Below are positions 57,550 to 64,000 of a DNA stretch of 64,000 bases, piece by piece. The DNA is taken from the NCBI GenBank assembly GCA_903920145.1, contig CAIXKV010000139.1, positions 1-64,000 of the forward strand, read 5' to 3'. Below the pieces are notes generated by a model. It saw only the letters and a program-made list of their open reading frames with translations. It did no database searches and was not told the DNA's origin. Each line of letters begins with the position of its first letter. Positions within the stretch are counted from its first letter, which is position 1. The position numbers and the translations under genes were made by a program. Origin of the DNA: an uncultured Rhodospirillales bacterium. Its GTDB lineage: Bacteria > Pseudomonadota > Alphaproteobacteria > Azospirillales > Azospirillaceae.

Positions 57550-58863
57550 ATGAATTCCTTCAGCCCCCGCGAGATCGTTTCCGAGCTTGACCGCTACATC
57601 GTGGGTCAGCTCGAGGCCAAGCGCGCCGTTGCCATCGCCCTTCGTAATCGCTGGCGGCGGCTGCAATTGCCCGAGGAATTGCGCGACGAAGTGCTGCCCA
57701 AAAACATTCTGATGATCGGGCCGACCGGCGTCGGTAAAACCGAGATCGCCAGGCGGTTGGCCAAACTGGCCCAGGCTCCTTTCCTCAAAGTCGAAGCCAC
57801 CAAATTCACCGAGGTCGGCTATGTGGGCCGGGATGTCGAGCAGATCATTCGGGATTTGGTGGAAATCGCCATTACTATGACGCGCGACCGTCTGCGCAAA
57901 GAAGTTGCGGCCAAGGCCGAGTTGCGCGCCGAAGAACGGGTGCTGACCGCGTTGGTCGGAGAGCAGGCCAGCGCCGACACGCGGGCCAAGTTCCGCAAGA
58001 AGTTGCGTGAAGGCACCATTGACGATCAGGAGATCGAGATTCAGGTCTCCGAGTCCGGGGCGGGTTCGCTGCCGACCTTCGAGATTCCGGGCATGCCCGG
58101 CGCTCAGATGGGCATGTTGAACCTGAATGACATCTTTTCCAAGGCCATGGGCGGTCGGACCAAGACCCGGCGAATGACCGTTCGCGAGTCCTATACCGTG
58201 TTGATAGCCGAAGAATCCGACAAGCTGTTGGATCAGGAAAAGGTCGTCAGCGAGGCCATTGCCACCGCCGAGCAAAACGGCATCGTCTTTATCGACGAAA
58301 TCGACAAAATCACCGCCCGCACCGAGTTTCGCGGGGGGGCCGACGTCAGTCGCGAAGGCGTTCAGCGTGACCTGTTGCCGCTGATCGAAGGCACGAGCGT
58401 TGCAACCAAACATGGCGCGGTCAAGACCGACCATATCCTGTTCATCGCGTCGGGTGCCTTTCACGCCGCCAAGCCGTCGGACCTGTTGCCCGAGCTTCAG
58501 GGGCGACTGCCGATCCGGGTTGAACTGAAAGCCCTGACCCGCGATGACCTGAAGCGCATCCTGCTGGAGCCCGAGCATAGCCTGATCAAGCAATACAAGG
58601 CCCTGCTTGCGACGGAAGAGGTAACGCTGAACTTCCCCGATGAAGCCATCGACGAGCTGGCCACCTTGGCTGCTGAAATCAACACCAATGTTGAAAATAT
58701 CGGGGCGCGTCGTTTGCACACCGTGATTGAGCGGCTGCTAGAGGAAATCAGCTTCTCCGCCAGTGACCGGCCCGGTACGACCGTTGATATCTCGGCCGAT
58801 TATGTTCGGGAACAGGTCGGAAGTTTGGCCAAGAACGCCGACTTGTCGAAATTTATCTTGTAG
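57550..58863 (+). CDS. hslU: ATP-dependent protease ATPase subunit HslU
   Basis: A 437-residue AAA+ unfoldase feeding substrates to HslV. Walker A GPTGVGKT is at residues 57-64 and the GYVGRDVE pore motif follows; the I domain occupies about 110-245, Walker B is [10 protein letters not shown], and the C-terminal sensor region ends NADLSKFIL, the tail that docks into HslV. ATG at 57550 gives the standard N terminus [20 protein letters not shown]; the open frame extends ten codons upstream. A perfect 16-bp hairpin follows the stop. Confidence 0.98.
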   Translation: MNSFSPREIVSELDRYIVGQLEAKRAVAIALRNRWRRLQLPEELRDEVLPKNILMIGPTGVGKTEIARRLAKLAQAPFLKVEATKFTEVGYVGRDVEQIIRDLVEIAITMTRDRLRKEVAAKAELRAEERVLTALVGEQASADTRAKFRKKLREGTIDDQEIEIQVSESGAGSLPTFEIPGMPGAQMGMLNLNDIFSKAMGGRTKTRRMTVRESYTVLIAEESDKLLDQEKVVSEAIATAEQNGIVFIDEIDKITARTEFRGGADVSREGVQRDLLPLIEGTSVATKHGAVKTDHILFIASGAFHAAKPSDLLPELQGRLPIRVELKALTRDDLKRILLEPEHSLIKQYKALLATEEVTLNFPDEAIDELATLAAEINTNVENIGARRLHTVIERLLEEISFSASDRPGTTVDISADYVREQVGSLAKNADLSKFIL

Positions 58864-59205
58864 TGCGACCCTGGACCGGCCAAAGGCCCAATGGCCTTTG
58901 GCCGGTCCGAAGGCGTCTTGATCGCGCGCGACCGTCCGGACGGATCCGTCATACCCTCGAGCCTTGATGGTGACTCATCAAGGCTGCCCTCAGACGCCGG
59001 GCGGGCGCATCCGCGCCCTTGGCTTCGCGCGCATGGGCGCGCGGGGCCGTCGTCGCGGCCCGATACCGGCAGCGTGTCATCGTTATAGCTCGCCGGTATC
59101 AGACGCCGGGCGGGCGCATCCGCGCCCCCGAGAGTCCACACACTGGGGCTTCGCGTCCACGAGGACGCGGCCCCGCCCATCCGGGTGGGGCCGTTTGCCT
59201 TTTGA
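58864..59205. repeat. Gene-free region: terminator hairpin plus two repeat copies
   Basis: After hslU comes a perfect 16-bp hairpin (58873-58908). From 58949 to 59018 there is a nearly complete module A copy (hairpin agccttgatg/catcaaggct, then ccctcagacgccgggcgggc). A degenerate module B follows, ataccggc...tcgccggtat, about 59062-59100. A second partial module A (59100-59185) repeats the segment found at 95-170 including tccacacac and cgcgtccacgaggacgcg. The convergent hybrid kinase ends at 59206. No gene is supported. Confidence 0.8.
58873..58908 (+). terminator. Perfect 16-bp hairpin after hslU
   Basis: ggaccggccaaaggcc (58873-58888) pairs without mismatch with ggcctttggccggtcc (58893-58908) around loop caat, 9 nt past the hslU stop. 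There is no T run after it. Confidence 0.6.
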
Positions 59206-62200
59206 TCACGCAGCGGCGCGGCGTCCATTGGCAAGGGCCGCCAACAGCGGCGCCAATTCGGCGTCAAGACGATCCAATAACATCGCCATGGCCGCCACAT
59301 CCTGTTCCTTGAAAGCCACTTCCAATTCCTGGGCAACCCCAGCAATGCCAACCGCCGCCATGTTGCTGCACGCGCCGCGTAAGGAATGGGCTTGGGCGGC
59401 GGCCTCGTTGAACCGTCCATCATCCCGCGCTTCACGCAGACGCTGGGCGACATCGGCATATTGAGTCAGAAACATATCCAGCAGGGTCGCGAACAACTCT
59501 TCGTCATAGCCAATGCGCCGAAGAACCTGTTCCCGATCGATGCCGGGAAGGCCTGAGGCCGAAGCTGGCGCCGCTGCCGGCTCGGGAACCGGAGATTCGG
59601 GGGGAGGCGGGACTGAAGGCAGAGCCGACAGAATCGGCTGCGTCGGCGCAACCGACACAGCCGATACGGCAGACGAGTGTATCCGCAGCGCGTTGGCCAC
59701 GCGCCGGAGTTGGCGTTTAATGGCTTCGACCATTCTATTCACATCAAAAGGTTTCGAGATAAAGTCGTCCATGCCGACCCCCAACGCCCGCTCCCGCTCG
59801 GACTGAAAAGCTCCTGCCGTCAGTGCGATGATCGGCAGGCCAACCAGTCCCAATTCCCGACGAATCGCGAGAGTAGCCTGGTAACCATCCATAACCGGCA
59901 TCTGAACATCCATCAGGACGATATCGAATCCCGCCGGCTCTGCCGCCAGATGGTCCACCGCTTGACGACCATCGGCAGCCAAAGAGACCACGGCGCCTTC
60001 GGCCTCGAGAATGTGGCGGGCAATGGTTTGATTCACCGCATTGTCTTCAACGACCAAAATCCGCACATCCCGAAGCCCCTGGGCGGGCTCCTCGTGGACC
60101 CGCATGGCCCCAGCCAAAGCGTGCGGGCCGCCGGCCCGCCGGGCCCGAGCCTCCATCACCGCATTGAACAGAGACGAAGCCGTCACCGGCTTGACCAACA
60201 CCGCATCAATGGCGACAGCATCGGGGGAGTTGACCACGTCTTCCCGGTTATACGCCGTCACCATAATCACGATCGGGAAGGTGCCGGGAGGCGCTTCGTG
60301 CCGAATGGCCTTGCTGGCAGCCAAGCCGTCAATGTCCGGCATCTTCCAATCCAGAATAAGGACATCGTAGGGATGGTCTTTTTCGAGCCGCGCTCGCGTG
60401 TGAACCAGCGCCTCGCCGCCCGATGACACCACGTCCGGGGTCCAACCCAACGCTTCGGCGGTCATTTTCAGCGTTTCGCGGGCAATGTCGTGATCATCGG
60501 CGATCAGGACATCCAACTCGGCCATCGATGCCGTCAGCGCCGCCGCGCCGCGACCAAACGGAATGGTAAACCAAAATTCACTACCCTGACCGGGGATGCT
60601 GATCAGACCAAGATTACCGCCCATCAGATCGACTAGGCGTTTGCAAATGGCCAGCCCCAAACCAGACCCCCCGAACCGACGGGTGGTCGAGGTATCGGCT
60701 TGGGAAAAAGCCGAAAACAGCTTGGCCTGCTGATCGGCTGGAATGCCGATGCCGGTATCACGAATCGAGAATCGCAACACCGCCGACTCGGCTTCGGCGG
60801 AGGCTGCGGCAACCGGCGACAGCAAGTCAACCCGAACCACCACTTCACCGCGTTCGGTGAATTTCAAGGCATTGCCGGTCAGATTGAGAAGAATTTGCTT
60901 CAGCCGCAGCGGATCCCCTTTCAAATTTTCAGGAACCTCCGGGGCTGCTGCAATCACCAATTCAATGTCCTTGGCGCCCGCATTGACCGACATGATCGCC
61001 GCTAAACCGTCCAGAACTTCGCTTAATCGGAAATTGGTGCTCTCGATTTCCAGCCGCCCGGCTTCGATACGCGAAAAATCCAGAATATCATTTAATAGTG
61101 ATAATAAAGAGCGACCGGCAACGCCGATTTTCTCGACAAAATCCCTCTGTTGTTCTCCCAGAGCCGTTCGCCCCAGCAAATGAGTTAAACCCAAAATAGC
61201 ATTCATTGGCGTGCGAATCTCATGACTCATATTGGCCAAAAATTCGCTTTTAGCCCGATTGGCCGCCTCGGCATCGCCCATGGCTTTGCGGAGGGCCAGC
61301 TCGGCTTGGGAACGATCTGTAATATCATCCAAAAGCAGCAGAAGATGCGGCCTGCCGCCAATTGTAGCTGGAATAAAATAGCAATCTATCCAACATTCTC
61401 GATAAAATGTTGAAATAAAATGAGTAGAATGATGAACTATCTCATTTTTAGAGCAGGCATTAAGAGCTGCCTCATACAAGCCAAATTTTTTCCAGGAGTC
61501 GATATTATGATAATTTTGCTTTAATACATCCTCAGTTGAGCTTCCTATTGTCTTACAACTCGCTTCATTGACCAAAATACATTGACCAAATTCATCATAA
61601 ACCTGAATCCCAAAAGGAGATTTGGTGATAATTTTTTGATTTAGCTCGAATAATTCACGATTTTTCTCTTCCGCTACTTTTAACTCTCGCTGTGCCCATT
61701 TACGAGCGGTAATGTCCCTGGACACGGTTAGCGCCAACTGCCGCCCATTCATTTCGAAAAGATGGGCATGAACCTCGACCAAAATTGGGTGACCGTCCTT
61801 GGCGATATGCGTTCGCTCGAGCGCCACCACCCCCTCGGCTCGCAAGCGAGCCGCAAAGAGTCCTGGATCATGGCCAATCTCTGGATCAATATCTGCCGGA
61901 GATAACCGCAACAACTCGTCTCGGCTATAGCCAAGATGACGGCAAGCAGCCGCATTGACCTCTTCGAAGCACGAAGACGCGGCATCATCTCCAAGACCAC
62001 AGACAAAAATAGCATCGCTATTGGCGTCGAAAAGAAGGCGTAGCCGCTCCTGACTTTCCCGTAGCCTTCGCTCATGCACAATAAAACGCCGAACCGTAAA
62101 GAATGTTGCAATAATTAAAATCAACAGCACCCCAACCATGACGGCCGTGTTCCGATACCACACGGCCAACACCTCGGATTCCGCCTGCCCCAAAACCACC

Positions 62201-62979
62201 ACCAAATCCGGGTGACTGGTGACGCGATATACCATCAGGCGCCGCATCCCTTCACTGACCGTGACCTTAACCAAATGCTGGCTACGAGCACCGGATTGTA
62301 AATAGCTAGAAAAGGTTGGGTTTTTGATGTTGGTCTGAAACAAATCATCTTGCGCTGGCGCACGAGCGACAATAGCGCCCGCCCTGCTCACGATTTCGGC
62401 AAAGGCCGACTCTCTGGGAACTATGGAATTTAGCACGCTCGCAAAATAGGCCGGTGTTAAAACCGCAACAACCCCGCCCTCCCACGATCCAAGCACAGAT
62501 GAACGGGGACGCGACAAATACAATAACCAGTCTTGCCCAAAAGCCGCATGAGCAGGGCCACTAACAAATAAATGATCTCTATCAACTGCCCCTTTTAAAT
62601 TAATATACCACTCTCGATGACTGGCATCAAACCCGACAAGAATATCAGTATTAGATACAGCAACTTTTCCTCGGTCGTCAACAACAGACAGGGTTCGCAA
62701 TTCTTCCATTCCAGAAATTCTAGACTTTATATAAGATAGCAATTTCTTTTTGTCATCTTCGGATGAAACCGACTGAGCCTCGCGCGCAACATCTTGAAGC
62801 AGAATGTCGACCGCCCGAAGACTGCCTGAAATCTCACCATCAGCAATGCGCGCTAAATTCTCCAGGCGATCAAAAGCTGCATCCATCGTATCAGTATAGT
62901 CTAAGTAGGCCCGCAAACCTGCTAGGACCATGATCAGGCCGATGATGACGTTCGCCCAAATAATAATGGAGTTTCTCAT
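59206..62979 (-). CDS. Hybrid sensor histidine kinase (Cache-PAS-PAS-HK-REC-REC-HPt)
   Basis: A 1257-residue membrane kinase. The N terminus has a helix (about 5-25), a large periplasmic double-Cache-like sensor, and a second helix (about 275-300). Then come two PAS segments, HisKA with [12 protein letters not shown], HATPase ([20 protein letters not shown]), two receiver domains ([24 protein letters not shown]) and a C-terminal HPt with His in AHSLRGAC. It should run an internal phosphorelay, probably ending on a separate regulator. ATG at 62979 follows AGGGTGGAT; the frame opens from 63039. The sensory half is AT-rich. Confidence 0.92.
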   Translation of the reverse strand: MRNSIIIWANVIIGLIMVLAGLRAYLDYTDTMDAAFDRLENLARIADGEISGSLRAVDILLQDVAREAQSVSSEDDKKKLLSYIKSRISGMEELRTLSVVDDRGKVAVSNTDILVGFDASHREWYINLKGAVDRDHLFVSGPAHAAFGQDWLLYLSRPRSSVLGSWEGGVVAVLTPAYFASVLNSIVPRESAFAEIVSRAGAIVARAPAQDDLFQTNIKNPTFSSYLQSGARSQHLVKVTVSEGMRRLMVYRVTSHPDLVVVLGQAESEVLAVWYRNTAVMVGVLLILIIATFFTVRRFIVHERRLRESQERLRLLFDANSDAIFVCGLGDDAASSCFEEVNAAACRHLGYSRDELLRLSPADIDPEIGHDPGLFAARLRAEGVVALERTHIAKDGHPILVEVHAHLFEMNGRQLALTVSRDITARKWAQRELKVAEEKNRELFELNQKIITKSPFGIQVYDEFGQCILVNEASCKTIGSSTEDVLKQNYHNIDSWKKFGLYEAALNACSKNEIVHHSTHFISTFYRECWIDCYFIPATIGGRPHLLLLLDDITDRSQAELALRKAMGDAEAANRAKSEFLANMSHEIRTPMNAILGLTHLLGRTALGEQQRDFVEKIGVAGRSLLSLLNDILDFSRIEAGRLEIESTNFRLSEVLDGLAAIMSVNAGAKDIELVIAAAPEVPENLKGDPLRLKQILLNLTGNALKFTERGEVVVRVDLLSPVAAASAEAESAVLRFSIRDTGIGIPADQQAKLFSAFSQADTSTTRRFGGSGLGLAICKRLVDLMGGNLGLISIPGQGSEFWFTIPFGRGAAALTASMAELDVLIADDHDIARETLKMTAEALGWTPDVVSSGGEALVHTRARLEKDHPYDVLILDWKMPDIDGLAASKAIRHEAPPGTFPIVIMVTAYNREDVVNSPDAVAIDAVLVKPVTASSLFNAVMEARARRAGGPHALAGAMRVHEEPAQGLRDVRILVVEDNAVNQTIARHILEAEGAVVSLAADGRQAVDHLAAEPAGFDIVLMDVQMPVMDGYQATLAIRRELGLVGLPIIALTAGAFQSERERALGVGMDDFISKPFDVNRMVEAIKRQLRRVANALRIHSSAVSAVSVAPTQPILSALPSVPPPPESPVPEPAAAPASASGLPGIDREQVLRRIGYDEELFATLLDMFLTQYADVAQRLREARDDGRFNEAAAQAHSLRGACSNMAAVGIAGVAQELEVAFKEQDVAAMAMLLDRLDAELAPLLAALANGRRAAA

Positions 62980-63104
62980 ATCCACCCTGCCATACCGGCG
63001 CCCATGATCAGAGCCGCCTTCTTTACAGACTCTATGCACTTTTCAACAAGCCCCCTTAACGTCCAATCTCTAAACTGTCCACCACAGCGCCCATCAGTGC
63101 GGTA

Positions 63105-64000
63105 TTATGCCTCAGGCTGATTCCGTCGCCCCTGGCACGCCAGCCATTCTTCCAGACAGGTAACCCGGTGCGCCCATGTATGATGATCCAGGAACCATCG
63201 AGTCCCGGCTTCGGCAATTTCTTCAATTTTGCCGGGTGCAGTCAAAACATCATCAATCACAGATCCTAAATGATCTCGCTCTAAATCAACCTGAATCAGA
63301 GCATCGGTCGGCGCTTCTCGCGCAAACCAACGGGTTCGACTGGTTAGAGCCGCCGTTCCCAATGCCATGGCACGAAAAACCCGCTCATGACTGCCGTGAT
63401 ACGGCGTACAGGCATTCAGAACCAAGGTTGCCCGCGCCATCACGGTCTCGAGCGCCCTGACATCCCGCGCTGGCGAAAAGATGACACGCGCCCGTGGCCG
63501 ATCCTTTAGGGTTTCGGCCAGAGACTCCCATCCCTCACCAATGACCAACAAAGGATACTCTGCCAAATCACAGACCAATTTCCAACGTTGACGTGCCCTC
63601 AAATATAAATCTAATGTTACAAAGTAAGGATATAGTATCGATGGCTCACGAAGATCGACATCATTGCCAATGGCCTCTAAAATAAGCTGACTTAAAGGAC
63701 GTAATGCAGTATCAGACAGCACTATTTCTAAAATTCGGTTCAAACGATCGACAATCACCGGGCCATGGCGAGACCATTCCGCGCGCATGACATCGGGATG
63801 ACCATTCCCGGTTCCGGCAAAAACCAAAAAGCCCGACCGCCGCCGCCCTCCCCGCACAGGCCGGGGAGCCACGGCATGAGGCAGGTGACGAATCGAAGTC
63901 CCGCCAGGCCTATGAACGCCCCAATATTCAATATCCGTGTCAGCCGTGGTCGTAATCAAACGAGGAGAAATCGGCAGATCGATTTGGTTAGCGTATAGAA
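63105..64000 (-). CDS. Glycosyltransferase family protein, truncated by the window edge
   Basis: The frame has no stop from 63105 to the last base and lacks a clear start, so the gene continues beyond 64000. The C-terminal 300 residues look like a Glyco_trans_1_2 / CgeB-type domain: PLLVIGEGW, a RARVIFSPARDVRALETVMARATLVLNACTPY-like block (strand, acidic-helix, LNACTPYHGSHERVFRAMALG) and a closing TWAHRVTCLEEWL helix. The upstream residues LPISPRLITTTADTDIEYWG fit a family member. Sugar and acceptor unknown. Confidence 0.75.
   Translation of the reverse strand, partial: LYANQIDLPISPRLITTTADTDIEYWGVHRPGGTSIRHLPHAVAPRPVRGGRRRSGFLVFAGTGNGHPDVMRAEWSRHGPVIVDRLNRILEIVLSDTALRPLSQLILEAIGNDVDLREPSILYPYFVTLDLYLRARQRWKLVCDLAEYPLLVIGEGWESLAETLKDRPRARVIFSPARDVRALETVMARATLVLNACTPYHGSHERVFRAMALGTAALTSRTRWFAREAPTDALIQVDLERDHLGSVIDDVLTAPGKIEEIAEAGTRWFLDHHTWAHRVTCLEEWLACQGRRNQPEA

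Noticed and set aside
58800-59459. Minus-strand 219-codon open frame
   Set aside because: It crosses the repeat region and is a frame-shifted shadow of the hybrid kinase HPt domain.

Overview
The window looks like a stretch of the chromosome of a GC-rich alphaproteobacterium, most likely in the Rhodospirillales (Rhodospirillum, Phaeospirillum or Magnetospirillum-like). Evidence: hopanoid-associated genes (hpnN, mlaA, hpnM, hpnK), separate glycyl-tRNA synthetase alpha and beta subunits, a pyrophosphate-type phosphofructokinase together with PPDK, an adrenodoxin-type ferredoxin, OxyR/AhpC/AhpD, a CCE_0567/DUF683 protein normally tied to nitrogen fixation, and many c-di-GMP and two-component proteins. 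No rRNA, tRNA, CRISPR array, transposase or prophage gene was recognised. The species call is an inference.

Layout. 0-8 kb: quinone oxidoreductase, a REC-PAS-GGDEF-EAL regulator, a cold-shock protein, a secreted pentapeptide protein overlapping ettA, and YqgE/AlgH. 8-20 kb: DsbD/ScsB-like thiol reductase, Prx5 peroxiredoxin, a 2-hydroxyacid dehydrogenase diverging from an exported SH3 protein, comM, a sodium/solute symporter diverging from a variant metallophosphoesterase, UPF0145, the DUF683 protein, PPi-PFK and ferredoxin. 20-21 kb: an AT-rich insert with two unknown genes. 21-30 kb: ligA, acnA, a divergent response regulator/histidine kinase pair, prmA and a PAP2 phosphatase. 30-38 kb: a CopD-like protein and the hopanoid/outer-membrane lipid module. 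38-44 kb: ppdK, glyS, glyQ. 44-50 kb: a divergent class III nucleotide-cyclase-like protein, then a minus-strand run of a degenerate EAL-CBS-GGDDF protein, a 2OG-Fe(II) oxygenase and three exported proteins of unknown function. 50-59 kb: a soluble globin-type chemoreceptor with PilZ, the oxyR/ahpC/ahpD peroxide system, DMT and LysE exporters, and hslVU. 59-64 kb: a large hybrid histidine kinase and a glycosyltransferase running off the window edge.

The main unexplained structure is a family of interspersed palindromic elements in the gaps between genes (near 1-240, 4.7, 8.1, 20.5, 25.9, 29.2, 36.1 and 59 kb), in either orientation. Its modules are (A) a 'gccttgatg...catcaaggc' hairpin followed by GC-rich hairpins, (B) 'ataccggcga-N17-tcgccggtat', and (C) 'gctcgatggtatgag' units, one of which supplies the ribosome binding site of the DsbD-like gene. 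The most novel-looking protein is the cyclase-like one at 44.2 kb. Others worth a second look are the metallophosphoesterase without its first metal motif, the tandem exported paralogs at 45.3-46.1 kb, and the globin-MCP-PilZ receptor.

Start codons were chosen from Shine-Dalgarno fit and family lengths. Domain assignments come from reading motifs, not from database searches.
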